Shown: positions 1-9,224, counted from the stretch's first letter. The stretch: 64,000 nucleotides of DNA from Arthrobacter sp. cf158 (GCF_900106835.1 NZ_FNNR01000013.1:56713-120712), one strand, 5' to 3'. Notes: generated by a model from the sequence alone, not told the origin. Made by a program: numbers and translations.

Positions 1-718
1 CATGGCGCTCGAGCGTGTCCCGGCTGATATCCGCGCCCAGGGTGGCGTGTCCCGCATGTCAGATCCCGACATGATCGATGCGATCATTGCCGCCGTGTCC
101 ATCCCGGTGATGGCCAAGGCCCGCATCGGCCACTTCGTCGAGGCCCAGGTTCTGCAGTCCCTCGGTGTTGACTACATCGACGAGTCCGAGGTCCTGACCC
201 CGGCCGACTACATCAACCACATCGACAAGTGGAACTTCACCGTTCCGTTCGTGTGTGGTGCCACCAACCTTGGTGAGGCGCTGCGCCGCATCAACGAGGG
301 CGCGGCGATGATCCGTTCCAAGGGCGAGGCCGGCACCGGTGATGTTTCCAACGCCACCGGTCACATGCGCCAGATCCGTGCCGAGATCGCCAAGCTGTCT
401 GCCCTGCCCGAGGACGAGCTGTATGTTGCGGCCAAGGAACTGCAGGCCCCGTACGAGCTGGTCAAGGAAGTTGCCGCCACGGGCAAGCTCCCCGTGGTCC
501 TGTTCACCGCCGGCGGTATTGCTACCCCGGCTGATGCTGCGATGATGATGCAGCTCGGCGCCGACGGCGTGTTCGTTGGCTCCGGTATCTTCAAGTCCGG
601 CAACCCCGCCCAGCGCGCGGCCGCCGTCGTGAACGCTACTGCTTACTATGACGATCCCGATGTGATCGCCAAGGTCTCCCGCGGCCTCGGCGAAGCCATG
701 GTGGGCATCAGCCAATGA
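1..718 (+). CDS. pdxS: Pyridoxal 5'-phosphate synthase, PdxS subunit (5' end outside window)
   Basis: Synthase subunit of the DXP-independent vitamin B6 pathway, which makes PLP from ribose 5-phosphate, glyceraldehyde 3-phosphate and ammonia. The reading frame is open at the window edge. By comparison with the roughly 295-residue family, some 45-60 N-terminal residues are missing, so the first ATG seen (position 2) is internal. The two lysines that carry the covalent intermediates are visible: in PVMAKARIGH (residue 39 of the visible part) and in IRSKGEAGTG (residue 107). The C-terminal phosphate-binding strand GIATPADAAMMMQLGADGVFVGSGIF is also present in full. The gene overlaps the next small gene by 4 bases. 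The glutaminase partner pdxT is not the next gene. Confidence 0.97.
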   Translation, partial: MALERVPADIRAQGGVSRMSDPDMIDAIIAAVSIPVMAKARIGHFVEAQVLQSLGVDYIDESEVLTPADYINHIDKWNFTVPFVCGATNLGEALRRINEGAAMIRSKGEAGTGDVSNATGHMRQIRAEIAKLSALPEDELYVAAKELQAPYELVKEVAATGKLPVVLFTAGGIATPADAAMMMQLGADGVFVGSGIFKSGNPAQRAAAVVNATAYYDDPDVIAKVSRGLGEAMVGISQ

Positions 719-939
719 CGGATCTCGCTCTCGTCAAAACCGTTAACGGCCGTGGCCTGCGGAACGATTGGGCCCAGCTGATCGGGCGCACGGTAGAAGT
801 GTGGCACTTGGGCGCACACGTCACCACCGGAGTGGTGGAGCAGGCCGCCGACGATAACTCCGTGTTGTGGATTGCGGCCTCAGGCCCCTTCACGCGAAGG
901 CTTTTTGACAGGTCCACGGGCTACCAGATCTGGGCGTGA
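715..939 (+). CDS. Small hypothetical protein, translationally coupled to pdxS
   Basis: A 74-residue protein whose ATG overlaps the pdxS stop as ATGA, so translation is probably coupled. I do not recognise the family. The sequence has basic and aromatic patches (NGRGLRNDWAQLIGRTVEVW) and predicted beta-strand stretches (TVEVWHLGAHVTTGVVEQA, SVLWIAA), consistent with a small SH3-like barrel. It has no signal peptide or membrane segment. Codon use resembles that of its neighbours, and the coupling is the main reason to believe it is real. No function is proposed. Confidence 0.6.
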   Translation: MTDLALVKTVNGRGLRNDWAQLIGRTVEVWHLGAHVTTGVVEQAADDNSVLWIAASGPFTRRLFDRSTGYQIWA

Positions 940-950
940 GCGACGCCTGC

Positions 951-1883
951 TCAGCGCTCGTCCTCGGGCCGGGCCGTAAGGATCCTCTGGGCGCTGCTCT
1001 GAAGGATGCCAAGCGACTCCTGGACCAACGGTGAAGCGATGCTGCCCCTCCGCACCGCAGCAACAATGCGGCGCGAAGGCCTCCCTTTGCCCGTAATGCG
1101 GAGCCGAACCACGTTTTCGGCACTATGCAGGGGCGCCAGTCGCGGCAGCAGGCCCACGCCAAGCCCAGCGCCCACAAAGGCGATTTGGGTCTCCCATTCC
1201 ACGGCCTCGTGCGCAATGCGCGGGGTCACACCCACCGCCGTGAATGCCGCAGTGAAGAGCGAGTGGTAAGTGGAGCCGGCCGCCTCCGTGATCCATGGTT
1301 CTCCAGCGAGCTCTTCGAGTGTCACCGATTCCCGGGATGCCAGCGGATGGTCACCGGGAATGATCACATCCAGGGGATCGTCCAGCAGAACCATCTGTTC
1401 AAAGCGGGGATCGTCCTCAACGTAGGTATCGGACTGCATGGCAACAATCACCGCAAGGTCGATGCGCTCGGCAACCAGCAGGTCAAAGCAGCGGGCCGGG
1501 TTGGCCTCCAGTACCTGCACCTCCAGCAGGGGTCGGGTTGACCGCAGGGCGGCGGCAAGCGGCGCGAGCAACTGGGCGGCCGCCGTCGAGAATCCGCCGA
1601 GACCAAAACGCGATTGCACCTGGTCGCCGGCCTCCATGGCAGCCGCGCGCAGTCGCTCCCATTCGGCAATCAGTGCGTCTGAGCCGGACACCAGAAACCT
1701 CCCGGTGGCGGTGAGCCGGACGCCCCGCCCGTCCTTGGTCAGCAGCTGCATTCCCAGCATGCGCTGGAGTTCGCGCAGCTGAGCGGAGACGGCGGAAGGG
1801 GAGTAGCCCGTTAGCTCGGCGGTTGCTCCGACGGTGCCGCAGCGGGCAAATACCCGAAGCGTAATGAGCCTTGGATCGATCAT
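951..1883 (-). CDS. LysR-family transcriptional regulator
   Basis: 310 residues from the ATG at 1883; an in-frame GTG at 1898 would add five. The N-terminal winged helix-turn-helix (residues 1-60, with LRVFARCGTVGATAELTGYS and the LysR signature AVSAQLRELQRMLGMQLL) is followed by a periplasmic-binding-type effector domain (about 85-295, including PLDVIIPGDHPLA). It is divergent from the gbcAB-like operon across about 170 bp, the usual arrangement for a LysR protein controlling its neighbour. It probably responds to betaine or dimethylglycine and controls that operon; this is inference from position only. Confidence 0.9.
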   Translation of the reverse strand: MIDPRLITLRVFARCGTVGATAELTGYSPSAVSAQLRELQRMLGMQLLTKDGRGVRLTATGRFLVSGSDALIAEWERLRAAAMEAGDQVQSRFGLGGFSTAAAQLLAPLAAALRSTRPLLEVQVLEANPARCFDLLVAERIDLAVIVAMQSDTYVEDDPRFEQMVLLDDPLDVIIPGDHPLASRESVTLEELAGEPWITEAAGSTYHSLFTAAFTAVGVTPRIAHEAVEWETQIAFVGAGLGVGLLPRLAPLHSAENVVRLRITGKGRPSRRIVAAVRRGSIASPLVQESLGILQSSAQRILTARPEDER

Positions 1884-2055
1884 GCACCCATCATGCACCG
1901 AATGTGCACGGTTATCTCCAAAATATTGCGCTTTTGTTGCAGGGCATTGATCCCTAATCTCGTACTACGAAGACTTCGATAACGCCGGTTGCGATGATGC
2001 ACCGCGCTCCCCAATGAACCACACACTTACACCCACGCCTCCTGGGAGGAAATAC

Positions 2056-3357
2056 ATGTCTGTTCCGGTCTTGCCCCTCAACTCACGCGGAAAACTCGCT
2101 TCATCCTTGCCTGCAGAGCAGCTGGAAGAAATCAGCAGCTTGTTCGAGTTCCGGCGCAAGGGATACTCCCTCGATGCGCCCTTTTACACCGACGCCACAA
2201 TCTTCAGCGTCGACATGCAGGCCATCTTTGGCCAGCACTGGATCTTTGCCGGCAGCATCGCCGAGCTGCCGGAGCCGGGGGACTACATCACCGTCGATTA
2301 CGGTCCTTACTCCCTGATCGTGCTGCGCAACGACGACGGCGGCGTGAACGTCCTGCACAACGTCTGCCGCCACCGCGGCGCCCGGGTCCTGACCGAATCC
2401 ACGGGGTCAACCGGAAACCTGGTGTGCGGCTACCACTCCTGGACCTACTCCCCGGAAGGCAACCTGATCCACGCCTCGGCACCGGGAGAGACAAAGTTCG
2501 ACAAGGGCTGCTTCGGCCTCAAGCGGGCGCACAGCCGTGAAGTGGCTGGACTCATCTTTGTCTGCATTGCTGACGAACCGCCGGCGGATTTCGACGAAAC
2601 CGCCAAGATCTTCGAGCCGTACCTCGCGCCCCACGATCTGGCGAAGACGAAGATCGCGTACCAGCAGAACATCGTGGAGGAGGGCAACTGGAAGCTCGTC
2701 ATGGAGAACAACCGTGAGTGCTACCACTGCGACGGCCACCCTGAGCTTGCCTGTTCTCTTTTCCCCACCTGGGGACTGACGGAGGGCCTGATTCCGGCGC
2801 ACCTGGAAGAAGTGTGGGACCGCAACAAGGAAGCACAGGCCTCGCTGGAGGAGCGCTGCCGCCGCTACGGCCTTCCCTATGAGGTGGTGGAAGAGCTTGA
2901 TACCCGCATTGCGGGGATTCGCATCTCACGTGAATCGCTCGACGGCGAGGGCGAGTCGTTCTCGGCCGATGGTCGCAGGCTTTCCAAGAAGTTGCTGGGC
3001 GATCTGCGCGACTTCCGCTTGGGCCGCTGCTCGATGCACCTGCAGCCCAACAGCTGGTTCCATTTCCAGAGCGACCACGTCATCACGTTTGGCGTCTTCC
3101 CCATCAACGAACACCAGACATTGGTACGCACCACGTGGTTGGTTGCTGACGACGCCGTGGAAGGCGTGGATTACGATCTCGCCAAACTCACCTACACCTG
3201 GGAGCAGACCAACCTGCAGGACAAGGCGTTTGTGGAGCTGTGCCAGAAGGGCGCCGGCAGCCCCGCTTACGAGCCCGGCCCCTACATGAAGAGTGAATAC
3301 CAGGTGGAGGCGTTCATCAACTGGTACGTGCAGCGGGTGCAGGAGCACTTGGCATGA
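2056..3357 (+). CDS. gbcA: Rieske non-heme iron oxygenase, glycine betaine demethylase-like large subunit
   Basis: 433 residues. The start at 2056 follows a strong GGGAGGA ribosome-binding site at 2044-2050; the longer frame from 2014 has none. The N-terminal Rieske domain has C104-R-H106 and C124-GY-H127 to bind the [2Fe-2S] cluster. The catalytic domain has the mononuclear iron motif around H224 and H228 (ECYHCDGHPE). The length and the short LADE-like C-terminal region fit the GbcA/stachydrine demethylase group, which oxidatively removes a methyl group from glycine betaine to give dimethylglycine and formaldehyde. It overlaps its reductase by 4 bases. The betaine assignment is supported by betA/betB elsewhere in the window, but another quaternary amine (stachydrine, carnitine) cannot be excluded. 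Confidence 0.85.
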   Translation: MSVPVLPLNSRGKLASSLPAEQLEEISSLFEFRRKGYSLDAPFYTDATIFSVDMQAIFGQHWIFAGSIAELPEPGDYITVDYGPYSLIVLRNDDGGVNVLHNVCRHRGARVLTESTGSTGNLVCGYHSWTYSPEGNLIHASAPGETKFDKGCFGLKRAHSREVAGLIFVCIADEPPADFDETAKIFEPYLAPHDLAKTKIAYQQNIVEEGNWKLVMENNRECYHCDGHPELACSLFPTWGLTEGLIPAHLEEVWDRNKEAQASLEERCRRYGLPYEVVEELDTRIAGIRISRESLDGEGESFSADGRRLSKKLLGDLRDFRLGRCSMHLQPNSWFHFQSDHVITFGVFPINEHQTLVRTTWLVADDAVEGVDYDLAKLTYTWEQTNLQDKAFVELCQKGAGSPAYEPGPYMKSEYQVEAFINWYVQRVQEHLA

Positions 3358-4769
3358 CGGAACTCCTCATTGAGACGGTAGTCCAGGAACCACATCGCAT
3401 CCGCGGCCTTGAAATGCCGTGGAACAGGGTGATGGGCAGCACCGAAGGGCCAGCCAGTGCAGCCCGTGCCTTGGGTCCGTGGCATCCGCAGGAGTTCATG
3501 GCCGAATGTGTGGAGATCGTTCCCGAAGTGGGCGGCATGATGACCTTCGTGTTCCGTCGCTCCGATGGCGCGCCGCTGGCGTTCCGTGCCGGCCAGTACG
3601 TGAATGTTGCCTTCCCTGTGAACGGCGAGGACCAGGATCCGGCCGACCGCAGTTATTCGCTGTCCAGCGCACCCACCAAACCGTGGACCTTCGACATCAC
3701 TGTTAAGCGCGATCCGACGGGCCTGGTGTCACCGTGGGTGCATGAGAACATCAAGCCCGGCACCGTTTTGGAGATGCTCGGGCCGGTGGGGGCATTCCAC
3801 CTGCCCGATGCCGACCGCCGGGCACGGTACCTCCTGCTGGCCGCCGGTGCAGGGATCACCCCCATCATGTCAATGGTGCGGACCATCCACTCCCTGCCCG
3901 GACAGGCCGATGTGGTGGTGCTGTACCACGGAGCGGCGGACGCGGGCTTTGCCTTTAACAAAGAGCTCGCCTACATAGCTTCCGTGGACTCGCGGATCAA
4001 GGTGTTCTATTCCCTGGGTGACCGCGGCAAACCTGAGGACTGGGAAGGTCTCAGTGGGAGGCTGACGGCGGCCATGTTGGAGGAAGTGGCCCCTGATGCC
4101 AACGGCCGGCAGGTCTATGCCTGTGGCCCCGAAGGCTATCTGAATACCGCCACCGAGCTCTTGGGGAAGGTGGGCGTCGATGACACCTCCATCCACATGG
4201 AGTTCTTTACGGGCGACCGCCAGACGATCCTTGAATATCAGGCGGAGCTTGCGCATGCAGCGGACATCGCGGAGGAGATCGCCGAGGAAATAGCGGAGTC
4301 AGCCGAGGACTACTACGAAAGCCAGCCCGCGGCGTTCGGGCTCTACGAGCCCGGTTACGACGCCGAGGGAACCCTGAAGGCGACCGGTCTGGAGCTGGAA
4401 TCCGCCGAGCCGGACGTGTCGGATCCCGAAGCGTCCGGTGCAGGTGCGGACGTGGAACAGGAAGCTGCCACACCTGACGCGTCAAGCTTCGAAACAGTGG
4501 GAACGGGAAGCCTCACCCTGTCCTTCCTGCGTACCGGCATCAATGTGCGCATCGACCCCGACGAACATATCCTCGGGCCAGCGCAGCGTGCGGGCGTCCG
4601 GATCGGCGCCAACTGCAAGGAAGGCATGTGCGGTTCCTGCAAGGTGGTCAAACTTGCAGGGGAGGTGGACATGAACCATCAGGGCGGCATCCGGGCCCGT
4701 GAAATCGATGCAGGCAAGTTCCTTCCCTGCTGCTCTACGGCGAAGACCGACATGGTGATCGACGCTTAG
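3354..4769 (+). CDS. gbcB: Oxygenase reductase (FAD/NAD/[2Fe-2S]), GbcB-like
   Basis: 471-residue electron-transfer partner of the preceding Rieske oxygenase, coupled by an ATGA overlap. Domain order: FAD domain with RSYSLSSAP (99-107); NAD domain with AAGAGITP (163-170) and CGPEGY (257-262); then a long acidic low-complexity linker (about 292-385); then a plant-type ferredoxin domain with C421, C426, C429 and C459/460. NADH electrons pass through FAD and this cluster to the oxygenase. Family members are usually about 360-370 residues, and the excess length here is the linker. The stop codon overlaps the stop of the convergent debranching-enzyme gene by 4 bases. Confidence 0.88.
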   Translation: MTELLIETVVQEPHRIRGLEMPWNRVMGSTEGPASAARALGPWHPQEFMAECVEIVPEVGGMMTFVFRRSDGAPLAFRAGQYVNVAFPVNGEDQDPADRSYSLSSAPTKPWTFDITVKRDPTGLVSPWVHENIKPGTVLEMLGPVGAFHLPDADRRARYLLLAAGAGITPIMSMVRTIHSLPGQADVVVLYHGAADAGFAFNKELAYIASVDSRIKVFYSLGDRGKPEDWEGLSGRLTAAMLEEVAPDANGRQVYACGPEGYLNTATELLGKVGVDDTSIHMEFFTGDRQTILEYQAELAHAADIAEEIAEEIAESAEDYYESQPAAFGLYEPGYDAEGTLKATGLELESAEPDVSDPEASGAGADVEQEAATPDASSFETVGTGSLTLSFLRTGINVRIDPDEHILGPAQRAGVRIGANCKEGMCGSCKVVKLAGEVDMNHQGGIRAREIDAGKFLPCCSTAKTDMVIDA

Positions 4770-6952
4770 GAACTAACAGCCGTCGTCCAATAACGGCCGT
4801 AGTCCTCGGGCGTTTGGTGGTGCGCGCGTTCTACAAGCTCGGACATCCATGGCCGTTGCCCGCGATGGACAGTGAGGCCTTCGGGTATGCCACGGACACT
4901 GGATTCCCCTCCGGACGCGTCGATGGTGATCCGGGCGTCGCCCATGGGGGCGTTGCTGATGTGCAGGGCACCGAAGGATGCCGGGAGCACCGGGTCCAGC
5001 CAGATTCCGCCCAGGGAGATGTGTGTGTCGTAGCGCATCAGGCTGGTGACCACGTGGATGGGAGTAGTGGCAGCCCACGCTTGCGGGGAGCAGGCAGTGG
5101 GGTAGGGAACGGGCTCCCTGAACTGTTCGCGGTCGAAGCCGCAGAAGAGTTCGGGGAGCCGTCCGCCGGAGTGCTCGGCCGCCTCGAGCAGCGCCGTGCC
5201 AATGCGCTGGGCTTCTTCAACAAATCCATAGCGCAGGAGCCCTGACATGATCAGGGCGTTGTCATGTGGCCACACCGATCCGTTGTGGTAGCTGGCCGGG
5301 TTGTAGGCGCCCATGGTGCTGGCCAGCGTCCTGACTCCCCAGCCGCTGAACATTTCCGGAGACATGAGGTGCTCCACCACGGACGGGGCTTTATCTTCAT
5401 CAATCAGGCCGAACCATAGGCAGTGGCCCATATTGGACGCGCAGGCATCCACGGGCCGTTTGTCGCGGTCCAAAGCGATGGCGTAGTAGCCCTTGTCCGG
5501 GAGCCAAAACTCTTCGTTGAACTTTTGCTTGAGGCGATCCGCGCGCTCCCGGAGCTCGGACGCCAAGGCGAGGTCGCCGTCGTCGTAAGCCATCCACGCC
5601 CGTGCCACGTAGGCGCCATGCACGTAGGCCTGGACTTCGCACAGCGCCAACGGCGGTTGCGCGAGGGTGCCATCGGCAAAATTGATGCCGTCCCACGAGT
5701 CTTTCCACCCTTGGTTGATGAGCCCGTGCTGGTTGGGGCGGCCGTATTCCACGAAGCCGTCTCCGTCACGGTCTCCGTAGTCGCGGATCCAGGCAAGCGC
5801 GCGGTCGGCATTGGGCAGGAGCGCTGCAATGGTGTCCTTGCCGAAACCCCAGCGACTCACCGAGCCGAGGACCACAACAAACAACGGCGTGGCATCCACA
5901 CTGCCGTAGTAGGCGGACTTGCCGCCCAAAGCCTGGCCGGAGCCGACATCGAGCCTCACCTCGTGCAGGATTTTTCCGGGTTCTTCCTCCGTAGCTGTGT
6001 TCACCACGCTGCCCTGGCGTTCGGCCAGGGTGCGCAGCGTGCCCAACGCCAAGGAGGGATCAACGGGAAGCGCCATCTCTGAGGCCCACAAGGAGTCGCG
6101 GCCGAACAGGGTCATGAACCACGGCGCTCCGGCGGCCACAACCACGCGCTCCGGGTGGTCCGGGTCCTGGATGCGGAGTGCGCCCAAGTCCTCATAGCTC
6201 CGGCGCAGTGTCTTTTCAATGGCCCGATTGGCGATTTGCAGAACCGGGATCTTGGCCACCCACTCCTGCCTCCGCCTGTCGCTGGGTGACATTTCTCCCC
6301 GCCCGGGATGCGTGAAAGGAGCAGTCGTCCCGCCGAGGGAGGGCATCACGCTGATACGCGTACTCCACTGCCCGAAAGCAGGAATACTCGTCCTGAATCC
6401 CAGGGCCTTGGCTCCTGCGCCGGCTCCTTCTGCCCGGATCACCACGCCCTTCTTCAGCCCTTCCCACTGGCCGCGGATTTCCAACGAGTCACCTTCCAAG
6501 CGACGCGTTTCCATCCACTCCCTGGTGATCCGGGCGTCCTTCACTTCAAAAAGATCGGCAAAGTCAGCCTCCGCGGCCAGCGTGATACTGCACTCGACCG
6601 GCTGTTTGGAGTAATTCCGGATGGTGATGTCCTCAAGGATGCCGGCTCCGACCTCGCGGAGCCGCTCCACCAGAAGCGGGCTGTCGGCATAACCGCTGGA
6701 GCCCGGCACGCGGCCTGCGAACAAGGCCCGGTACGGTTCCCGGGTCTCTGCCGCCAGCGGTTCCACCGGCTGGCCGTTGACGGTCAATTCCCAACGGGAC
6801 AGGATGCGGGTATCCAGGTGGAATACCCCTTGCGGAAGGTCCGGCCTGATGTCCCCATTGGCCGCAGAAATGCAGAACGTGGAGCCTTCCACGAGGGTTA
6901 CAGTGCCGGAGCCGAGTGGTCCCGCGGCGGTGTCTGCGTTCCATCCAGCCAC
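4766..6952 (-). CDS. Glycogen-debranching-type enzyme (amylo-alpha-1,6-glucosidase family)
   Basis: 728 residues from a GTG preceded by GGAGG at correct spacing. The N-terminal all-beta domain (about 15-215, GDIRPDLPQGVFHLDTRILSRW region) matches the bacterial GDE N-terminal type. The alpha/alpha-barrel domain carries WFMTLFGRDSLWASEM, the hallmark of this family, followed by the aromatic-rich stretches YHNGSVWPHDNALI and CSPQAWA. It is cytoplasmic, with no signal peptide. Related proteins hydrolyse alpha-1,6 branches or alpha-glucosides, but activities in this subgroup are poorly defined. It lies convergent to gbcB and monocistronic, with no functional link to its neighbours. Confidence 0.85.
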   Translation of the reverse strand: MAGWNADTAAGPLGSGTVTLVEGSTFCISAANGDIRPDLPQGVFHLDTRILSRWELTVNGQPVEPLAAETREPYRALFAGRVPGSSGYADSPLLVERLREVGAGILEDITIRNYSKQPVECSITLAAEADFADLFEVKDARITREWMETRRLEGDSLEIRGQWEGLKKGVVIRAEGAGAGAKALGFRTSIPAFGQWSTRISVMPSLGGTTAPFTHPGRGEMSPSDRRRQEWVAKIPVLQIANRAIEKTLRRSYEDLGALRIQDPDHPERVVVAAGAPWFMTLFGRDSLWASEMALPVDPSLALGTLRTLAERQGSVVNTATEEEPGKILHEVRLDVGSGQALGGKSAYYGSVDATPLFVVVLGSVSRWGFGKDTIAALLPNADRALAWIRDYGDRDGDGFVEYGRPNQHGLINQGWKDSWDGINFADGTLAQPPLALCEVQAYVHGAYVARAWMAYDDGDLALASELRERADRLKQKFNEEFWLPDKGYYAIALDRDKRPVDACASNMGHCLWFGLIDEDKAPSVVEHLMSPEMFSGWGVRTLASTMGAYNPASYHNGSVWPHDNALIMSGLLRYGFVEEAQRIGTALLEAAEHSGGRLPELFCGFDREQFREPVPYPTACSPQAWAATTPIHVVTSLMRYDTHISLGGIWLDPVLPASFGALHISNAPMGDARITIDASGGESSVRGIPEGLTVHRGQRPWMSELVERAHHQTPEDYGRYWTTAVSS

Positions 6953-7240
6953 TTGGTGCCTCCAATCATCACGCCGGAACTGTTCGTCCCGCTCGGGGTT
7001 CCGGGGTGTGTGGCTTTATCTGAAGCTACGCCCAACTGTGGGATGTCACCAGAGCCTCGGGGCGGTTCCGCGCGGAGTCCGTCTGCCCGCCTTGGCACGG
7101 GCGGCATCACGGTTCAGCAACCCAAAGTTAACCTACTTCCGGGTACGGTCAGCCCGGCAGGGGTCTATAGTGAGGAGATAGGACATTCGCTGATGCAGCC
7201 CGGCGGCCCGCTTTTCTCTTCCGACGCCGGAGGCCCCGTA

Positions 7241-7579
7241 ATGACCGACACCCAAATCAGCAGCTTTCTACGCGAGTGCGTGGTGTTCGAGGACGACACT
7301 GAAAAGGGCCTGGATTTTGACACCTTCTACGGCCTGTACATCAGTTGGTGCGTTCTCGGCCGCAAAATCCCTATCCCCGACTCCGCTTTCAAGACGGCAC
7401 TCGCCGTTGAAGGCCTCAAGCCCATCAAAGACAAGGGCCGGCGTATCTATCCCGGCATGGGCATGGTGGGACCGGCCGCCAGGGACTACGTCATGAACAG
7501 CGTTCCCATCTGGACCGAGACTGCTACGGACATCCCCGTGGTGGAGATACGCCAGGAAGCTGTTCCGTCCATCGCCTGA
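7241..7579 (+). CDS. Hypothetical protein with winged-helix-like fold
   Basis: 112 residues. The start at 7241 is chosen because GGAGG (7229-7233) sits 7 bases upstream; the same frame stays open for hundreds of bases upstream but there it is a shadow of the debranching gene. The middle of the protein (FYGLYISWCVLGRKIPIPDS, then AFKTALAVEGLKPIKDKGRR) resembles the small winged-helix domain at the C-terminus of phage/plasmid primases of the D5 type, where a 'YxxWC' helix precedes an FxxxLxxxGF motif. That resemblance is from memory and unverified. It is followed by a strong terminator, so it is a single-gene transcript. Confidence 0.7.
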   Translation: MTDTQISSFLRECVVFEDDTEKGLDFDTFYGLYISWCVLGRKIPIPDSAFKTALAVEGLKPIKDKGRRIYPGMGMVGPAARDYVMNSVPIWTETATDIPVVEIRQEAVPSIA

Positions 7580-7599
7580 CCCCACGGACAGCATTCGTG

Positions 7600-7638
7600 C
7601 AGCCCATGCCCCTAGGATTTCTTATGGGGCATGGGCTG
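7600..7638 (+). terminator. Rho-independent-type hairpin after the 112-residue gene
   Basis: Perfect 13-bp stem CAGCCCATGCCCC (7600-7612) / GGGGCATGGGCTG (7626-7638) with a 13-base loop; it lies between a stop codon and the photolyase ribosome-binding site. The T-tract is weak (TTCCCATTT). Confidence 0.7.
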
Positions 7639-7672
7639 TTCCCATTTCCTGCTGGCCGTCGAGAGGAAATAA

Positions 7673-9064
7673 GTGAAACCGTCCATCGTGTGGTTCCGTG
7701 ATGACCTGCGGGTCGCTGACAATCCGGCCCTGCGTGCCGCGGTGGACGACGGTGCGGCGGTGGCCCTCTACGTCCTCGACGAAGAGTCACCGGGCATCCG
7801 TCCGCACGGCGGCGCCGCCAAGTGGTGGCTCCATCATTCGCTGACGGCGCTCCGTGATGATCTGAAAAAGCTCGGCATCGCGTTGTTGCTTCGCCGCGGT
7901 CCCGCCTCGGACATCGTCCAGAAGACTGCGACGGCGTTAGGTGCCGGCGCGCTGTACTGGAACCGACGGTACGGTTCGGCCGAGCGAACGGTCGACGCCG
8001 GAATCAAGGCGTGGGCGGGCGGGGCCGGAATGCACGTGGCCAGCTTTCAGGCGTCGCTCCTCCATGAGCCGTGGGAAGTTACCACCAAAACGGGCGGCCA
8101 GTACAAGGTCTTCACACCGTTCTGGCGGACGGTATCCGCGCAGGACTTCCGCGAGCCTTTGGCTGTGCCCGCAACAGGCCATGGTTACACGGGTGAGTTG
8201 CCGGCCTATGACCGCCTGGATTCCTGGAAGCTCCTGCCGAGCAAGCCTGACTGGTCCGGGGGATTGGCGGAGATGTGGACGCCGGGGTCAGCGGCCGGAC
8301 ATCAGCGCCTCACCGGGTTCGTGAACAACGGGCTCTCCCAGTACAGCGAGGGCCGCAACCGTCCTGATACCGATGGCAGCAGTTGCCTGTCGCCTTATCT
8401 GCGCTGGGGTGAGCTGAGCCCGTTCGAGGTGTGGCACGCCCTGGGGTCCAAACGCTCCGAAAGCGCCAGCATTTACGCCTCCGAGCTGGGATGGCGTGAG
8501 TTCTGCTGGCACCAGTACTTCCACAACCCGCATTTGGCCACCGCTAACCTGCGCGCGGAATTTGACCGCTTCCCGTGGGCTTGGCCAGGCAGTGACGGCA
8601 GTAATGGCCGGCACCCTGGCCACGAGAGCGCCCCTGAGGAGTTCCGCGCCTGGCAGAAGGGGCGCACCGGCTTCCCGATGGTTGACGCCGGGCAGCGGCA
8701 GCTCTGGCACACGGGGTGGATGCACAACCGCGTCCGCATGGTTGCCGCCAGCTTCCTGGTGAAGAACCTCGGGATCCATTGGCAGCTGGGTGAACAGTGG
8801 TTCTGGGACACCCTGGTTGATGCCGATCCTGCGTCCAACCCGGCCAACTGGCAGTGGGTGGCAGGCTCCGGGGCGGATGCTTCGCCGTTCTTCCGGATCT
8901 TCAACCCGGAGGCCCAGCGGGTGAAGTTTGATCCCCAGGGGAAGTACATTGCCCACTGGATACCTGAGTTTGGGACTCCCGACTACCCGGAAGAGATTGT
9001 GGACCTCAAGACCACCCGGGCCGAGGCGCTGGAGGCGTACAAGGGAATGAAGGAAGTCCACTAG
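7673..9064 (+). CDS. phrB: Deoxyribodipyrimidine photolyase (cryptochrome/photolyase family)
   Basis: 463 residues from a GTG with a GAGAGGAAA site just upstream. The N-terminal Rossmann antenna domain begins IVWFRDDLRVADNPAL. The C-terminal FAD domain has SPYLRWGELSP (about residue 240), EFCWHQYFHNPHL, and the highly conserved block TGFPMVDAGQRQLW (about 332) to WMHNRVRMVAASFL. The tryptophan-rich electron-transfer region WQWVAGSGADASPFFRIFNP is intact. These features fit a class I CPD photolyase, which repairs UV-induced pyrimidine dimers with blue light. It has its own transcription unit and no clustered partner. Confidence 0.94.
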   Translation: MKPSIVWFRDDLRVADNPALRAAVDDGAAVALYVLDEESPGIRPHGGAAKWWLHHSLTALRDDLKKLGIALLLRRGPASDIVQKTATALGAGALYWNRRYGSAERTVDAGIKAWAGGAGMHVASFQASLLHEPWEVTTKTGGQYKVFTPFWRTVSAQDFREPLAVPATGHGYTGELPAYDRLDSWKLLPSKPDWSGGLAEMWTPGSAAGHQRLTGFVNNGLSQYSEGRNRPDTDGSSCLSPYLRWGELSPFEVWHALGSKRSESASIYASELGWREFCWHQYFHNPHLATANLRAEFDRFPWAWPGSDGSNGRHPGHESAPEEFRAWQKGRTGFPMVDAGQRQLWHTGWMHNRVRMVAASFLVKNLGIHWQLGEQWFWDTLVDADPASNPANWQWVAGSGADASPFFRIFNPEAQRVKFDPQGKYIAHWIPEFGTPDYPEEIVDLKTTRAEALEAYKGMKEVH

Positions 9065-9092
9065 CTCCGGCCACGTCCGCGGAAACAGCCTC

Positions 9093-9147
9093 TGGAAATT
9101 AGTAGGAAGTCCGAGTATATTCGGGTTCAGAGATGACCTGGATCACA
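9093..9147 (+). promoter_or_regulatory. Candidate promoter and CRP/GlxR-like site upstream of mmsA
   Basis: TGGAAA (9093-9098), 17-bp spacer, TATATT (9116-9121). Just downstream, 9132-9147 read on the minus strand is TGTGATCCAGGTCATC, close to the TGTGA-N6-TCACA pattern of CRP/GlxR regulators, with two mismatches in the second arm. Confidence 0.4.
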
Positions 9148-9224
9148 GTTGGTCACGTGTCCCCGCAGCGGTCCCAGCACCCGGCGGCACGGCAGTCATT
9201 CACGATGCAAAGGAGCATTCCACC

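Noticed and set aside
6308..7240. N-terminal extension of the 112-residue protein
   Set aside because: The upstream 311 codons run antisense through the debranching-enzyme gene; GGAGG sits just before the ATG at 7241.
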